Source of the DNA: Xenorhabdus eapokensis
Lineage (GTDB): Bacteria > Pseudomonadota > Gammaproteobacteria > Enterobacterales > Enterobacteriaceae
Reading direction: 5' to 3'
Assembly (NCBI RefSeq): GCF_001908105.1
Contig: NZ_MKGQ01000001.1
Span: forward strand, 294,773-358,772
DNA length: 64,000 nucleotides
Shown: in pieces, positions 39,176 to 50,218 of the stretch
Layout: each line of letters begins with the position of its first letter
How positions within the stretch are numbered: position 1 is the first letter of the stretch
Notes under the pieces: generated by a model
The model's database searches: none
What the model saw: the letters and a program-made list of their open reading frames with translations, nothing else
What the model was told of the DNA's origin: nothing
Position numbers and translations under genes: made by a program

Positions 39176-39583
39176 TTAGTTACCTAATGCATTGCTGGCA
39201 CTTGAATTTTCGATGAGTTCAATCTTATAGCCATCAGGATCTTCAACAAATGCAATAACGGTTGTTCCACCTTTAACAGGTCCTGCTTCACGAACAACTT
39301 TCCCCCCAGCAAGTTTGATGCGTTCACAGGTTGCTGCAACATCATCAACGCCCAAAGCGATATGTCCAAATGCAGTTCCCATTTCGTAGTTTTCAACACC
39401 CCAATTATAGGTTAGCTCAACAACAGCGCCTTGACTTTCGTCGGTGTAACCAACAAACGCGAGAGAATACTTATACTCTGAATTTTCGCTGGTGCGAAGT
39501 AAACGCATACCCATGACCTGAGTATAGAAATCAATTGAGCGCTGCATGTTGCCAACACGGATCATAGTGTGGAGTAAACGCAT
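39176..39583 (-). CDS. gloA: Lactoylglutathione lyase (glyoxalase I)
   Basis: Nickel-dependent enzyme isomerising the methylglyoxal-glutathione hemithioacetal to S-lactoylglutathione. All four metal ligands are seen at E. coli positions: His5, Glu56, His74 and Glu122. Length 135, a single VOC-fold protein. In E. coli gloA follows nemRA; here those genes are not adjacent. Confidence 0.96.
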   Translation of the reverse strand: MRLLHTMIRVGNMQRSIDFYTQVMGMRLLRTSENSEYKYSLAFVGYTDESQGAVVELTYNWGVENYEMGTAFGHIALGVDDVAATCERIKLAGGKVVREAGPVKGGTTVIAFVEDPDGYKIELIENSSASNALGN

Positions 39584-39820
39584 GATTACCTCTTGATCTT
39601 TATAATTTTATTGCGAAACATAAGCTTATTACAAAACTGTGCTCACATATTTGCATGTGTTGGTTAACTATAGCGTGTATAGATCAAATAATTCAAATTA
39701 TCCGGTTTATTTAGCTTTAGCATTTTATTTTGAAATGTCATAGCTGAAGTTTATACTGGTCAATAAATAGCCTTGATTATAGGGGTGTTTGATAAACTTA
39801 TAGATATAGGGGAGGATGAG

Positions 39821-40060
39821 ATGACTGAACAATTAGAATTCTTTGCTATTCCCAATCCTTGCCGAGGCGTTTGCGAATCAGATCCTCGTGGTTTTTGCCA
39901 AGGATGTTATCGTAGTAGGGAAGAACGGTTTATATGGATGAAATTATCGGATAGTGAAAAAAGAGAAATATTGCGGTTATGTCATCAGAGAAAACTAAGG
40001 GGGCTGAGAAAGAAGGAAGATGAAAAAAATATTATTCTGATACAACCTGATTTATTTTAA
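39821..40060 (+). CDS. ydhL: DUF1289 protein YdhL
   Basis: A 79-residue protein with the DUF1289 cysteine motif PCRGVCESDPRGFCQGC, probably a metal- or cluster-binding small protein of unknown function. A conserved WMKLSDSEKREIL follows. The ATG at 39821 follows GGGGAGGATGAG; the upstream TTG would add 16 unconserved residues. It sits beside gloA as in E. coli. Confidence 0.88.
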   Translation: MTEQLEFFAIPNPCRGVCESDPRGFCQGCYRSREERFIWMKLSDSEKREILRLCHQRKLRGLRKKEDEKNIILIQPDLF

Positions 40061-40739
40061 CTCTACTCTAAATTGATTAAGAAATATCATTTATATGAAT
40101 AATAGTTTAGGATGATCACAAAAAATTAAGAAGTATTATTAGTTACAAATGATATATTATGTATATTACATTTCTTTTATTTGAGATAAGTCACTTCAAA
40201 ATATCACTTCTATTGCCTATCGTAATCGTTACAGTAAAATTTCTTATTAAAGAATTATTTATTGAACATAAAATGATCTATTTTGTTATCTTATTGTTTT
40301 TTATATTATTTATTTCAATATTATCAATCATTGTAAGAGAAAAATAATATTAATGTAAAAATATATAGATTAGTATTTGGATGGCGGTTATTCTTATAGA
40401 ACTTTAACTGAGTGGAAACGTATATATTTTGGGGGGTTGTATTTTTTTTGTTGATATTTAAACTTAAACTAGTTTAGTTGGAAGATTATTTTATACAGTT
40501 TATATCGTTGGTGGATTAATGCGCGATTTTATTCGGTGTGCCGTACAATTTCGCTCTTTAGGGCGACGAAGATGTCAACTTTGAGTAACAAGCCAACACG
40601 ATACTAATTAGGTAATTAGCGAAATTGCTGACTCTGCTAATGTAAGCATGATATAGAGTACGTATCTATTATTCAGATGAATAAACTGATTGGATAATTC
40701 ATTGATGTTATATGAGTCTCTAATTATAAGGAGGAGTAA
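40061..40739. other. AT-rich interval upstream of slyA
   Basis: About 680 bases. It holds one doubtful small membrane-protein frame (40159) and the slyA promoter region. Base composition is clearly more AT-rich than the flanking genes in 40070-40500. No RNA gene or repeat was recognised. Confidence 0.5.
40159..40347 (+). CDS. Small hydrophobic protein, possibly a PsiE-like fragment
   Basis: A 62-residue frame with two hydrophobic helices (about 15-32 and 38-58) ending in REK. Its HFKISLLLPIVIVTV and the second helix faintly resemble the C-terminal part of PsiE-type membrane proteins. There is no good ribosome site and the codons are extremely AT-rich. It could be a remnant, a horizontally acquired small gene, or noncoding DNA that happens to be open. 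Confidence 0.3.
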   Translation: MYITFLLFEISHFKISLLLPIVIVTVKFLIKELFIEHKMIYFVILLFFILFISILSIIVREK

Positions 40740-41177
40740 TTGGAATTGACATTGGGATCAGATCTTGCACGTTTAGTCCGTATTTGGCGCGCTTTAATTG
40801 ATCATCGTTTGAAACCGTTGAAATTAACTCAGACGCATTGGGTTACTCTATACAATATTAGTCAACTACCACCTGAGCAGTCACAGATACAGCTCGCAAA
40901 AGCTATTGGTATTGAGCAACCATCTTTGGTAAGAACACTTGATCAATTAGAAGAAAAGAAATTGATTACACGCCATACATGTGCCAATGATCGACGTGCA
41001 AAAAGAATCAAATTAACCAAAGAATCAGAAAATTTTATTAGAGAAGTGGATAGTGTTATTGATTCGACAAGAAAAGAAATTTTGGAGGGAATTACTCATG
41101 ATGAGTTAATTCTGCTTGCTTCTGTAATAAAGAAAATTGAAAAAAATATTAACCAATTGCACAAACAGGTAATTTAA
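40740..41177 (+). CDS. slyA: MarR-family regulator SlyA
   Basis: Dimeric winged-helix regulator of 145 residues controlling envelope, virulence and haemolysin genes, often by relieving H-NS silencing. Nearly invariant segments include [39 protein letters not shown] and [11 protein letters not shown] (wing). The start is TTG at 40740, preceded by AAGGAGG with good spacing; E. coli slyA also uses TTG. It is convergent with slyB, with a shared terminator. Confidence 0.95.
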   Translation: MELTLGSDLARLVRIWRALIDHRLKPLKLTQTHWVTLYNISQLPPEQSQIQLAKAIGIEQPSLVRTLDQLEEKKLITRHTCANDRRAKRIKLTKESENFIREVDSVIDSTRKEILEGITHDELILLASVIKKIEKNINQLHKQVI

Positions 41178-41192
41178 AAATTAAGCGATAAT

Positions 41193-41236
41193 AAAATCGC
41201 GGCCCAGATCTTGTTACTGGTAAACCGCGATTTTTT
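41193..41236. terminator. Bidirectional terminator between slyA and slyB
   Basis: AAAATCGCGG at 41193-41202 pairs with CCGCGATTTT at 41225-41234, with T-tracts on both strands. The slyA and slyB genes converge here. Confidence 0.85.
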
Positions 41237-41257
41237 GTCTTGCGTTATTTGCACATT

Positions 41258-41731
41258 TTAGAGAGGTGATACAGTCAAAGAATCTCCGCTATTTGCGATC
41301 CTGACACGTTGTCCTCTGTTGAACACGATGCTGTCTAACTTCTGTACTATGATGATGCTTTTTCCGCTGTCCATACGAATTTCTAGCTCAACACCTTTCG
41401 TTTGGTCTAAAGCACCTTCGATTTTTTGACCCGCCAGACCACCAGCAATAGCCCCCGCAGCGGTGGCAAGCCTTTGACCAGAACCATCACCAACTGTATT
41501 ACCTAGTAATCCACCCAAAACAGCACCACCAATGAAACCTAACATATTAGGATCACCAGTTTGTTTGCCTTTAATTGTGACGGGGCGTATAGACAGAATG
41601 GTACCATAGGTCACAGTTTGAGCTTGTTTGGCTTGACCAACAGAGTAAGTATCACTAGAAAGTGCTCCCATGTCTGCACAGCCAGACAACGAGGTTACTA
41701 TAACTGCGCCAACCAGGAAACGTTTTAACAT
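41258..41731 (-). CDS. slyB: Outer membrane lipoprotein SlyB
   Basis: Glycine-zipper lipoprotein of 157 residues; SlyB belongs to the PhoP regulon and stabilises the outer membrane under stress. The signal ends in lipobox LSGC (Cys18). The glycine-rich segment GFIGGAVLGGLLGNTVGDGSG and a following AGAIAGGLAGQ form the zipper. The ATG at 41731 with AGGAG upstream is chosen; a longer frame start lacks a signal peptide. No clear PhoP box was found. Confidence 0.94.
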   Translation of the reverse strand: MLKRFLVGAVIVTSLSGCADMGALSSDTYSVGQAKQAQTVTYGTILSIRPVTIKGKQTGDPNMLGFIGGAVLGGLLGNTVGDGSGQRLATAAGAIAGGLAGQKIEGALDQTKGVELEIRMDSGKSIIIVQKLDSIVFNRGQRVRIANSGDSLTVSPL

Positions 41732-42078
41732 AATCACTCCTAATTTTAATGCCCGATTAGGGAAGCTTGATAATAAACTGATCACCAAGTGTTCGGCTAC
41801 TCTATCTAGTAATGGATACTATTGTTAGCAGCAGAACCAATAAATTTGCATGCTACTAATAATGCACAATTACATATAATAAGTATTCACGATGAACTCT
41901 GAAAGGAATAATTCCTGACCAAAAGCTTAGCATGTTTTGTGAAGGGCTTTCCAAAACTCAGATTTTATCTCTGATAATAATCATTAAGTATATATAGTCC
42001 AAATAGATGTGCTTTATAGTTTATGCGAGATTAAAGGTAATGCACATGTTAAATGTAATCCATAATAGGGGAGTGTTT
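41732..42078. other. slyB-anmK divergent interval
   Basis: About 350 bases with the divergent promoters of slyB and anmK. I found no RNA gene or coding frame, and no PhoP direct repeat. Confidence 0.5.
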
Positions 42079-43188
42079 ATGAAATCAGGACGTTATATTG
42101 GTGTGATGTCTGGCACCAGTATGGATGGGGTTGATGTTATTTTGGCAGAGATTAGTGATAAAATTGTTATTCAACAAGTGAGTTATAGCCATCCTTTTCC
42201 GCAAGAGCTTAAACAAAAATTACTTTCCATTTGTCAAGGACAGCAGACAACTTTATCCATGGTTGGGAGATTTGACTATGAGCTTGGTACCCTCTTTGCG
42301 CAAGCTGTTCAAGGATTACTGAATAAAGCAGAACTGACTGCAAATGATATTATAGCAATCGGGTGTCATGGGCAGACCGTATGGCATGAGCCGGACGGTG
42401 AAAAACCTTTTACCATGCAAATCGGTGACAATAACCGTGTAGCAGCACTGACCAATATTACAACGGTCGGTGATTTCAGACGGCGTGACATGGCTTATGG
42501 TGGTCAGGGAGCCCCTTTAGTGCCAGCTTTCCATATGGCGGTATTGGGTCATCCGACAGAAAGACGTATTATTTTAAATATTGGTGGAATAGCAAATATT
42601 TCAGCACTTCTGCCTAACTCAGCCGTTAAGGGATATGATACCGGACCGGGTAATATGTTGATGGATGCCTGGACATGGCGACATAAGCAGTTACCTTACG
42701 ACAAAGATGCACAGTGGGCTAGTGAAGGTTCTGTTGATGAATCCTTGCTCCAAAAGATGCTTTCTGATCCCTATTTCGCACGTACTGCACCGAAAAGTAC
42801 AGGGCGTGAATACTTTAATATGGCATGGTTAGAAAAACAGTTGGCTGATCTTCCTGATGTTGCACCAGTGGATGTTCAAGCCACATTGGCTGAACTAACG
42901 GCTGTAAGCATTGCCCAGCAAGTTATGTTGAGTGGTGGATGTGACCGTCTTCTGGTATGTGGCGGCGGGGCGCGTAATCCTCTCGTAATGAACCGTTTAT
43001 CGGCTTTGTTGCCAGGTACTGAAGTAACTACGACAGACAAATATGGCTTAAGCGGTGACGATATGGAAGCACTGGCATTTGCCTGGCTGGCATTCCGAAC
43101 AATGTCTGGATTGTCTGGTAACCTGCCATCAGTCACAGGTGCGGATAGAGAAACGATTTTAGGTGCAATTTATCCGGTTGTCAGATAA
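42079..43188 (+). CDS. anmK: Anhydro-N-acetylmuramic acid kinase
   Basis: Cleaves and phosphorylates 1,6-anhydro-MurNAc to MurNAc 6-phosphate in peptidoglycan recycling. ASKHA-fold motifs: [13 protein letters not shown] (phosphate 1), [12 protein letters not shown] and CGGGARNPL. Length 369 equals E. coli. The ATG at 42079 with GGGGAG upstream is chosen over a start 24 codons earlier, which is not conserved. Confidence 0.95.
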   Translation: MKSGRYIGVMSGTSMDGVDVILAEISDKIVIQQVSYSHPFPQELKQKLLSICQGQQTTLSMVGRFDYELGTLFAQAVQGLLNKAELTANDIIAIGCHGQTVWHEPDGEKPFTMQIGDNNRVAALTNITTVGDFRRRDMAYGGQGAPLVPAFHMAVLGHPTERRIILNIGGIANISALLPNSAVKGYDTGPGNMLMDAWTWRHKQLPYDKDAQWASEGSVDESLLQKMLSDPYFARTAPKSTGREYFNMAWLEKQLADLPDVAPVDVQATLAELTAVSIAQQVMLSGGCDRLLVCGGGARNPLVMNRLSALLPGTEVTTTDKYGLSGDDMEALAFAWLAFRTMSGLSGNLPSVTGADRETILGAIYPVVR

Positions 43189-43291
43189 TTGGTTGGATAA
43201 TGGTCAGTTAACAGATGATCATTATTAGAAGACAGTTAGCTAACAGATAACAATGATATGCTAATACGCATTAATAAATCGAGAGTTAGAA

Positions 43292-43945
43292 ATGTCAGAA
43301 AATAATGAAACAGATATCGCAGAACTGCGCCGTGAATATATACGTGGTGGCTTAAGGCGAAAAAATCTTACTGAAGAACCGATTGAACTCTTTGAATGTT
43401 GGTTAAAGCAGGCTTGTGAAGCGAAGCTCATCGATCCGACGGCAATGTGTATTGCCACAGTAGATGAACATGGGCAACCTTATCAACGTATTGTTCTATT
43501 AAAACATTTTGATGCTAATAACCTGATATTCTATACCAATCTTGGCAGCCGTAAGGCAAAACATCTGGCCCAGAATAACCGGATCAGTCTCCATTTTCCT
43601 TGGCATCAATTGGAACGACAGGTCAGTTTTCTCGGCAGAGCTGAGCGTTTATCTCCGGTTGAGGTTGTAAAATATTTTCATAGCCGTCCCAAGGATAGCC
43701 AAATTGCAGCTTGGGCTTCCCAGCAATCCTCAAAGATTTCAACCAGAAGCATTTTGGAAGGGAAATTTTTGGAGTTGAAACAGAAATTCCAAAATGGTGA
43801 AGTACCTCTTCCAGGTTTTTGGGGGGGATTCAAGGTCAAATTTGACTCAGTCGAATTCTGGCAGGGCGGTGCCCATCGTCTTCATGATCGTTTCCTGTAT
43901 CAGCGTGAAGGTGATAAGTGGAATGTTGAACGTTTGGCGCCTTAA
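43292..43945 (+). CDS. pdxH: Pyridoxine/pyridoxamine 5'-phosphate oxidase
   Basis: FMN-dependent oxidase making pyridoxal 5'-phosphate, last step of B6 synthesis and salvage. Typical segments: [16 protein letters not shown] at the N-terminus, [12 protein letters not shown] (FMN binding), and [18 protein letters not shown] with HDRF near the C-terminus. Length 217. It clusters with pdxY two genes on, both acting on B6 vitamers. Confidence 0.96.
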   Translation: MSENNETDIAELRREYIRGGLRRKNLTEEPIELFECWLKQACEAKLIDPTAMCIATVDEHGQPYQRIVLLKHFDANNLIFYTNLGSRKAKHLAQNNRISLHFPWHQLERQVSFLGRAERLSPVEVVKYFHSRPKDSQIAAWASQQSSKISTRSILEGKFLELKQKFQNGEVPLPGFWGGFKVKFDSVEFWQGGAHRLHDRFLYQREGDKWNVERLAP

Positions 43946-44212
43946 CAACAGTCTTTACGTAAACTCCTAAACTAATAAAGTCTAATAAATTGCAAATTAC
44001 AGCCTATCAAGCAGTGATTTGCAAAGTAGGGGGTAATTACTGTTTTTAATACTGGCACTTATAGGACTGGCGTTTTATTCTATAGCACTTGATTTATCAC
44101 AAGATGCTTATATATATCCGACAGGCTTCACGTTGTCGCGTAGTTAACAAGGCGGCAACGTGGAGAAGAGTATAGAGATATAAGCAAAGTATACAAACCG
44201 ATGGAGTCATTA

Positions 44213-45484
44213 ATGTCTAGCAATAACCTGATTAAACAACTGCAAGAGCGGGGCCTTGTTGCCCAGGTAACGGATGAAGAGGCGTTAGCTGAGAGACTGG
44301 CGCAAGGTCCGGTTTCTCTCTATTGTGGCTTCGATCCTACCGCTGACAGCTTGCATTTGGGCCATCTGGTTCCCTTGCTGTGTTTAAAACGATTCCAACT
44401 TGCTGGTCACAAACCTATTGCGTTGGTTGGTGGGGCGACAGGTTTGATTGGTGATCCAAGCTTTAAAGCAACGGAACGCAAATTGAACACAGAAGAAACG
44501 GTCGGAGAATGGGTTGAAAAAATTCGTAACCAGGTTTCCCCGTTCCTTAGTTTTGAGGGTGCAAATGGTGCAGAATTAGCCAATAACTACGATTGGTTTG
44601 GTCAAATGGATGTGTTGACTTTCCTGCGTGATATCGGTAAGCACTTCTCCGTCAATCAGATGATCAACAAAGAAGCAGTAAAACAACGCCTTAACCGTGA
44701 TGATGTTGGTATTTCGTACACTGAGTTTTCTTATAACCTATTGCAGTCTTATGACTTTGCAAATTTGAATAGAAAATATGGTGTTGAATTACAAATTGGT
44801 GGTTCAGACCAATGGGGTAATATTACTTCAGGTATCGATTTGACTCGTCGCTTGAACCAGAAACAAGTGTTTGGCATGACCGTACCGCTGATCACCAAAT
44901 CAGACGGAACTAAATTTGGTAAAACAGAAGGTGGTGCAGTTTGGTTGGATCCGAAGAGAACCAGCCCATACAAATTTTACCAGTTCTGGATTAACACAGC
45001 AGATGCAGATGTTTACCGTTTCCTGAAATTCTTTACTTTCATGAGCAGTGAAGAAATTAATGCACTGGAAGAAGAAGATAAAAACAGTGGTAAAGCTCCA
45101 CGTGCTCAATATGTATTAGCAGAACAAGTTACGGGTCTGGTGCATGGCGAAAAAGGTCTTGCGGCGGCGAAGCGTATTACTGAGAGTTTATTCTCAGGCG
45201 CTATTGCTGATTTAACCGAAGAAGATTTCGCTCAACTGGCACAAGATGGCATGCCAGCCATTGAACTTGAAAAAGGTACTGATCTGCAACAAGCATTGGT
45301 CACAGCTGAATTTGTTCCTTCCCGTGGGCAGGCGCGTACTATGATTAGCTCTAATGCGGTTTCCATCAACGGTGAAAAACAGTCCGAACCTATGTATGTA
45401 TTTACGGATAGTGATTGTTTATTTGGGCGTTATAGCTTATTACGCCGTGGTAAAAAACATTATTGCCTTATCAATTGGAAGTAA
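44213..45484 (+). CDS. tyrS: Tyrosyl-tRNA synthetase
   Basis: Class I aminoacyl-tRNA synthetase of 423 residues. The HIGH motif is HLGH in [10 protein letters not shown], the KMSKS loop is KFGKT in [11 protein letters not shown], and the C-terminal S4-like domain starts near [10 protein letters not shown]. The ATG at 44213 follows GGAG with 6-base spacing; an in-frame ATG four codons upstream is less likely. It lies between pdxH and pdxY as in E. coli. Confidence 0.97.
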   Translation: MSSNNLIKQLQERGLVAQVTDEEALAERLAQGPVSLYCGFDPTADSLHLGHLVPLLCLKRFQLAGHKPIALVGGATGLIGDPSFKATERKLNTEETVGEWVEKIRNQVSPFLSFEGANGAELANNYDWFGQMDVLTFLRDIGKHFSVNQMINKEAVKQRLNRDDVGISYTEFSYNLLQSYDFANLNRKYGVELQIGGSDQWGNITSGIDLTRRLNQKQVFGMTVPLITKSDGTKFGKTEGGAVWLDPKRTSPYKFYQFWINTADADVYRFLKFFTFMSSEEINALEEEDKNSGKAPRAQYVLAEQVTGLVHGEKGLAAAKRITESLFSGAIADLTEEDFAQLAQDGMPAIELEKGTDLQQALVTAEFVPSRGQARTMISSNAVSINGEKQSEPMYVFTDSDCLFGRYSLLRRGKKHYCLINWK

Positions 45485-45495
45485 TTAATTAATAT

Positions 45496-45527
45496 CATTA
45501 AGGGCAACGATAATGTTGCCCTTAATG
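45496..45527 (+). terminator. Hairpin after tyrS
   Basis: A 13-bp perfect stem, CATTAAGGGCAAC with GTTGCCCTTAATG, around GATAAT, 11 bases after the tyrS stop. It lacks a T-tract, so it may attenuate rather than end transcription into pdxY. Confidence 0.7.
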
Positions 45528-45589
45528 TATCTGGTGTCTTGATAAATATTATCTATTCATAAATTAAAAATAATAAACTAGGCCTTATC

Positions 45590-46360
45590 ATGAATAATGT
45601 TCTTTCAATTCAGTCTCATGTTGTCTTTGGTCATGCAGGAAACAGTGCGGCTGTTTTTCCGATGCGTCGTATGGGGGTGAACGTATGGGCATTAAATACG
45701 GTTCAATTTTCAAACCATACCCAATATCCTCAATGGCGTGGTTGTGTAATGCCGCCGGAACATTTGACTGAAATTGTGCGGGGAATTGGTGACATTAATA
45801 AACTCGCATCCTGTAATGCAATCCTGAGTGGTTATATTGGTTCTGCGGAGCAGGGAAATTATATCCTTGATATCGTGAAGCAGGTTAAAAAAGCTAACCC
45901 TGATGCCTGGTATTTCTGTGACCCTGTAATGGGACATCCAGAAAAAGGATGTATAGTTGCGCCAGGGGTTGCTGAATTTTTGTGCGATAATGCACTACCT
46001 GCCAGTGATATTATTGCACCTAATTTGTTGGAACTTGAAACATTAACTATGCGGAAAATTGGCAGTGTAGAACAAGCTATATCCGCCGCGCGTGAGTTAT
46101 GTGAAAAAGGTCCCAAGATTGTCTTGGTCAAACATTTGAGCCGTGCAGGTTATCAGGCCGATTGTTTTGAAATGCTTTTGGTAACGAAAGAACATAGTTG
46201 GCATGTTAGCCGCCCACTAATTGATACAGGATCGCGTCAACCTGTTGGTGTTGGAGATTTAACGAGTGGTTTGTTTCTCGCCAATCTATTGAAAAACCCA
46301 TCTTTGGCAAATGAAACATTGCAAGCTGCTTTAGAACATGTTGTGGCTGCGGTCTACTAA
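45590..46360 (+). CDS. pdxY: Pyridoxal kinase PdxY, ending at a premature in-frame stop
   Basis: Ribokinase-family kinase salvaging pyridoxal. The substrate part ([16 protein letters not shown]), the ATP part and the catalytic GVGD loop ([12 protein letters not shown]) are intact. The frame stops after 256 residues at TAA 46358-46360, where E. coli PdxY (287 residues) has a glutamate codon in AVYEIMV. Downstream, the same frame remains open for 35 codons and continues to resemble PdxY. This looks like a single-base nonsense change; the product would lack its C-terminal helix and strand. A sequencing error or read-through is also possible. Confidence 0.85.
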   Translation: MNNVLSIQSHVVFGHAGNSAAVFPMRRMGVNVWALNTVQFSNHTQYPQWRGCVMPPEHLTEIVRGIGDINKLASCNAILSGYIGSAEQGNYILDIVKQVKKANPDAWYFCDPVMGHPEKGCIVAPGVAEFLCDNALPASDIIAPNLLELETLTMRKIGSVEQAISAARELCEKGPKIVLVKHLSRAGYQADCFEMLLVTKEHSWHVSRPLIDTGSRQPVGVGDLTSGLFLANLLKNPSLANETLQAALEHVVAAVY

Positions 46361-46468
46361 GTCATGTTGGCGACCCAACAGAGTGAGGAATATGAATTAC
46401 AGATTGTTGCCGCACAAGATAAGATAGTCGCTCCAGACCATCAATTTCATGCTGTCAGAATAGACTAA
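46361..46468 (+). pseudogene. In-frame 3' remainder of pdxY beyond the stop
   Basis: The 35 codons after the TAA, in the same frame and ending at TAA 46466-46468, include EEYELQIVAAQDKI, matching the PdxY C-terminal EYELQVVAAQDRI pattern. An ATG at 46364 could in principle restart translation, but the fragment has no function alone. Confidence 0.8.
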
Positions 46469-46473
46469 TAACA

Positions 46474-46515
46474 AAAAACAGTCCCACCCATAATGTTATG
46501 GACGGGACTGTTTTT
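46474..46515. terminator. Bidirectional terminator between pdxY and fabI
   Basis: AAAAACAGTCCC pairs with GGGACTGTTTTT, with an inner CCATAA/TTATGG stem. A and T tracts on both sides allow termination of both converging genes. It begins 5 bases after the original pdxY stop at 46468, supporting the longer gene as ancestral. Confidence 0.88.
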
Positions 46516-46530
46516 AATATACTGACGAGC

Positions 46531-47322
46531 TTATGGTTTTAACTCTAACTCATTCATGGCAGCGATGCTGAAACCACCATCAACATGCAAGATCTCACCG
46601 CTAATACCACCAGCCAGATCTGAGCACAAGAAGGCAGCCGCATTACCGACATCTTCTGTTGTCACAGTGCGGCGAATAGGTGTAACCGCTTCACAGTGTG
46701 CCAGCATCTTACGGAAGTCTTTGATACCAGAAGCAGCCAGAGTACGGATTGGGCCCGCAGAGATACCATTAACACGAACACCTTCAGCGCCCATCGCATT
46801 TGCCATATAACGCACGTTTGCTTCCAGAGATGCTTTCGCCAGACCCATGACGTTATAGTTAGGAATTGCACGCTCTGCACCCAAATAACTCAAGGTGAGC
46901 AGGGCAGAACCCGGATTCAACATATTACGGCAGACTTTTGCCATTGCGACAAAGCTGTATGCACTGATGTCGTGCGCAATTTTGAAGCCTTCACGGTTAA
47001 CAGCATTAACATAATCACCATCAAGCTGGTCAGCCGGTGCGTAACCGATAGAGTGAACAAAACCATCGAATTTAGGCCATACTTTACCTAATTCAACGAA
47101 CAATGCGTCAATACTTTCATCTTCAGCCACGTCACATGGCAGAACGATATCTGAATTCAGTGATGCGGCGAATTCTTCGACACGAGGTTTCAGCTTGTCA
47201 TTTTGGTAAGTGAAAGCCAGCTCTGCTCCTTGATCGTGCATTGCCTTGGCAATTCCATAAGCAATAGACAGTTTGCTGGCGACGCCAGTAATGAGAATGC
47301 GCTTGCCGGTCATGAAACCCAT
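46531..47322 (-). CDS. fabI: Enoyl-[acyl-carrier-protein] reductase (NADH)
   Basis: Short-chain dehydrogenase performing the last reduction of fatty acid elongation; target of triclosan and isoniazid-like drugs. N-terminal cofactor motif [13 protein letters not shown]; catalytic Tyr146, Tyr156 and Lys163 lie in [20 protein letters not shown]; Gly93 of the triclosan pocket is present. The ATG at 47322 follows AAGGA and gives 263 residues. It is next to the sap operon as in E. coli. Confidence 0.97.
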   Translation of the reverse strand: MGFMTGKRILITGVASKLSIAYGIAKAMHDQGAELAFTYQNDKLKPRVEEFAASLNSDIVLPCDVAEDESIDALFVELGKVWPKFDGFVHSIGYAPADQLDGDYVNAVNREGFKIAHDISAYSFVAMAKVCRNMLNPGSALLTLSYLGAERAIPNYNVMGLAKASLEANVRYMANAMGAEGVRVNGISAGPIRTLAASGIKDFRKMLAHCEAVTPIRRTVTTEDVGNAAAFLCSDLAGGISGEILHVDGGFSIAAMNELELKP

Positions 47323-47528
47323 AGCAGTATCCTTATTGTTCTTTATGATCAAAATTGTTCTTTGTGATCAAACACCAAAAGTCATGGCAAAACAGAAATA
47401 ATTAATAGTTAACCATAACTACGGTATTTATGGTGAATAAACGGGGATGATTCTACCATGCCGGAGGAAAATGTGGTGAGTTTCCCATTCTGTTCCGATC
47501 AGTGATTAAAATACATCCAAGAAAAACA

Positions 47529-48338
47529 TTAGGTGATATCTTGTCGCCATGCTTCAGCAGACAGGGCTTCACCAAAATGGCTGGCTATCAATTTGCGGGT
47601 AATATCATGCAGCGGGGAAGCCAGAACCTCCGCTGTATTACCACGCTCGACAACCTCCCCTTGATGCATGACCAGTACTTGATCACTGATATGTTTCATC
47701 ATACCGAGATGCTGAGTGACATAGATATATGAAATACCCTGTTTTTCCTGTAATTCCAGCATCAAGTTGATGATTTGGGAACGCATCGACATATCAAGGG
47801 ATGCCAGGGCTTCATCGGCAACAATGATTTGTGGTTGCAATATTAAAGCCCGAGCCAAAGCCACCCGCTGTTTCTGTCCTGATGCCAGCATGTGTGGATA
47901 ATAATTGGCATGATCTGGCAGTAAACCAACTTGACGTAATGTCTGGTTGATCCGTTTTTCCCGTTCGGAGGGAGATAACTCTGTATTCAAAATTAACGGC
48001 ATATCCATAATCTGACCAATACGTTGGCGGGGATTCAGTGATGTGCTGGGATCTTGAAAAATCATGCGAATGCGCTGGCTGCGATAGCTGTAGTCTCCGT
48101 AAGACAGCTTATGCCCGTTAATCAGAATTTCACCTGAAGTCGGTTCAATAACTCCTGATAACATTCTGGCTAGTGTTGATTTACCGGAACCATTTGCACC
48201 AAGGATAGCGAGGGTTTTTTTCGGTTGCAGGGTAAAGCTCACGGGTTTTACGGCATCAAGTTGATGATGGCGAAATAGTCCAGTTTGATGGCGAAATGTT
48301 TTAGTCAAATTTTTAACTTCCAGCAATGTCTCAACCAT
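47529..48338 (-). CDS. sapF: Sap ABC transporter ATPase SapF
   Basis: ATPase of the Sap peptide/putrescine-type transporter, 269 residues. Walker A GANGSGKST, signature LASGQKQRVALARAL (a divergent form typical of SapF), Walker B IIVADEALASLD. Its ATG directly follows the sapD stop. Sap was first described for resistance to antimicrobial peptides; in E. coli SapBCDF exports putrescine. Confidence 0.94.
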   Translation of the reverse strand: MVETLLEVKNLTKTFRHQTGLFRHHQLDAVKPVSFTLQPKKTLAILGANGSGKSTLARMLSGVIEPTSGEILINGHKLSYGDYSYRSQRIRMIFQDPSTSLNPRQRIGQIMDMPLILNTELSPSEREKRINQTLRQVGLLPDHANYYPHMLASGQKQRVALARALILQPQIIVADEALASLDMSMRSQIINLMLELQEKQGISYIYVTQHLGMMKHISDQVLVMHQGEVVERGNTAEVLASPLHDITRKLIASHFGEALSAEAWRQDIT

Positions 48339-49331
48339 TTACGGTTCCTCCATATTCAAAGGGAAATGGCAGGCGAAGGCATGACTCTTAACCACCCGTA
48401 ACCGTGGCGTTGCTATACAGGTTTTTTGTGCATAAGGGCAACGTGGCCCCAAACGGCAACCTACCGGCAGATGTTCCAGTGATGGAATAGCACCAGACAG
48501 CGTATTTAATCGACTTTTGTGTGGCAACGGGCTGCCAAAATCAGGAATTGAACGGATCAGCGCTTGCGTATAGGGATGGTAAGGTTTCACCAGCAATTCA
48601 TCCGGTGTGGCGCTTTCCACTGTTTGACCGCAATACAGTACATTGATGCGTTTGACCAGTTTACTCATCATTTGCAGGTCATGGCTGATTAGCAGGATAG
48701 TCATGTTGTTGTTTTGATTGAGGCTCGACAGCAAACGGAATATTTGTGCCTGTGTGGTAGGTTCCATGGCATTGGTCGGTTCGTCGGCAATCAGCAATCG
48801 AGGCTGATTGGCAAGCGCAATGGCAATCATCACTTTTTGACACTCACCTTCTGTTAATTCGTAAGGGTAGCTGTGCATGATGTCATAGTGATCTTTAATA
48901 CCAACACGGTGTAATAACTCAATTGCACGACGTTTTCGCCAATTAAATCTCTGCCACCAGCGGCCTTTATATGTCCACCCAGGAATAGATTGAATAATCT
49001 GTTTACCAATATTTTCTGATGGATCGAGACATGACTGTGGCTCCTGAAAAATCATTGAAATATTGTGACCAATCACCTTACGGCGCTGCCGTGGCGTTAG
49101 GCGTAATAAATCAATATCGTTAAAACGGAAACGATCCGCGGTGACTGTGAGGTTATCTTTTGTGACACCACAAATCGCTTTGGCAATCAGGCTTTTGCCT
49201 GAGCCTGATTCGCCAGCCAAACCCAATATTTCACCTTCTGTTAGTGAAATACTCATTCGGTCAACGGCTTTGACGGGACCTTCTGCCGTCATAAATTCAA
49301 TCGTAAGATTTCGAATATCAAGCAATGGCAT
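48339..49331 (-). CDS. sapD: Sap ABC transporter ATPase SapD
   Basis: Oligopeptide-transporter type ATPase of 330 residues: Walker A GESGSGKS, signature [15 protein letters not shown], Walker [15 protein letters not shown], and the C-terminal OppD-like cysteine segment [15 protein letters not shown]. In E. coli SapD also supports Trk potassium uptake. Two tandem ATGs at 49334 and 49331 overlap the sapC stop; the second gives the E. coli length. Confidence 0.93.
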   Translation of the reverse strand: MPLLDIRNLTIEFMTAEGPVKAVDRMSISLTEGEILGLAGESGSGKSLIAKAICGVTKDNLTVTADRFRFNDIDLLRLTPRQRRKVIGHNISMIFQEPQSCLDPSENIGKQIIQSIPGWTYKGRWWQRFNWRKRRAIELLHRVGIKDHYDIMHSYPYELTEGECQKVMIAIALANQPRLLIADEPTNAMEPTTQAQIFRLLSSLNQNNNMTILLISHDLQMMSKLVKRINVLYCGQTVESATPDELLVKPYHPYTQALIRSIPDFGSPLPHKSRLNTLSGAIPSLEHLPVGCRLGPRCPYAQKTCIATPRLRVVKSHAFACHFPLNMEEP

Positions 49332-50218
49332 CATTCGACTCCTGCGTTAATAGCGCGGTGCAGGCCATCGCCCAGTAAGTTAACCAACAGGACACTGAGC
49401 ATGATCGCTGCTCCGGGTAACATCACAGTCCACGGTGCCGCATAGATCAATTCTAATGAATCTCCCAGCATCGCTCCCCATTCGGGGGAGGGCAGCTGTG
49501 CACCAAGATTGAGAAATCCCAACGCGGCAATATCAAGAATAGCGATGGAAAGAGCACGGGTTAACTCACTGACTATCACCGCAGTGATATTGGGGAGAAC
49601 GGCATAACGTAAAATATGGTAGTTTGAAGCGCCATCCAGACGTGCTGCAATAATGTACTCTTTATCCAGTTCATCATGCACCGCAGTATAAACGGTTCGT
49701 ACTATTCTTGGTAGCAGTGCCAGCGAAACGGCAATCATAGCGTGCTGCAAGCTAGCGCCAACAAAAGCAACGACAATGATAGCCAGTAGCAAGGAAGGAA
49801 TTGAGAGCAAGGTATCAAGAATATGGTTCAGAACCGCCGATCTCAAGCCATGAGTCATTCCGGCAAGGCTACCGATGATTAACCCTACAATGGCCGTGAC
49901 CGCAGTGACAACCAATGCCCCGCCAAATGTGGAAGACGTGCCAATCAATAGACGGCTGAAAATATCACGGCCAAGATCATCGGTTCCAAGGAAAAAGGCG
50001 ACATTACCGTGATGCGACCATGAAGGAGGCATAAGCTGCGCCATAAATTGTTGATCAAGCCGATATGGGGCGAGAAGAGCTCCCAACAGGCACAGTGCAA
50101 TTAAAATTAACACGCCATAAAAACCGGTCATTGCTAATATATCAGCATAGAAAAATCGCCAGATAACCCTCAATGGTGACGGCATTTTCTTTTCGCGGTA
50201 AAAATTATCTAACGGCAT
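49331..50218 (-). CDS. sapC: Sap ABC transporter permease SapC
   Basis: Opp/Dpp-type permease of 295 residues with six hydrophobic helices. [17 protein letters not shown] marks the DppC family, and the EAA-type loop is around [20 protein letters not shown]. It overlaps sapB by 14 bases and sapD by a few, so the operon is tightly coupled. Confidence 0.93.
   Translation of the reverse strand: MPLDNFYREKKMPSPLRVIWRFFYADILAMTGFYGVLILIALCLLGALLAPYRLDQQFMAQLMPPSWSHHGNVAFFLGTDDLGRDIFSRLLIGTSSTFGGALVVTAVTAIVGLIIGSLAGMTHGLRSAVLNHILDTLLSIPSLLLAIIVVAFVGASLQHAMIAVSLALLPRIVRTVYTAVHDELDKEYIIAARLDGASNYHILRYAVLPNITAVIVSELTRALSIAILDIAALGFLNLGAQLPSPEWGAMLGDSLELIYAAPWTVMLPGAAIMLSVLLVNLLGDGLHRAINAGVE

Noticed and set aside
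41732..42078. PhoP box for slyB
   Set aside because: Only a single GTTTA-like half was seen; the required direct repeat is missing.
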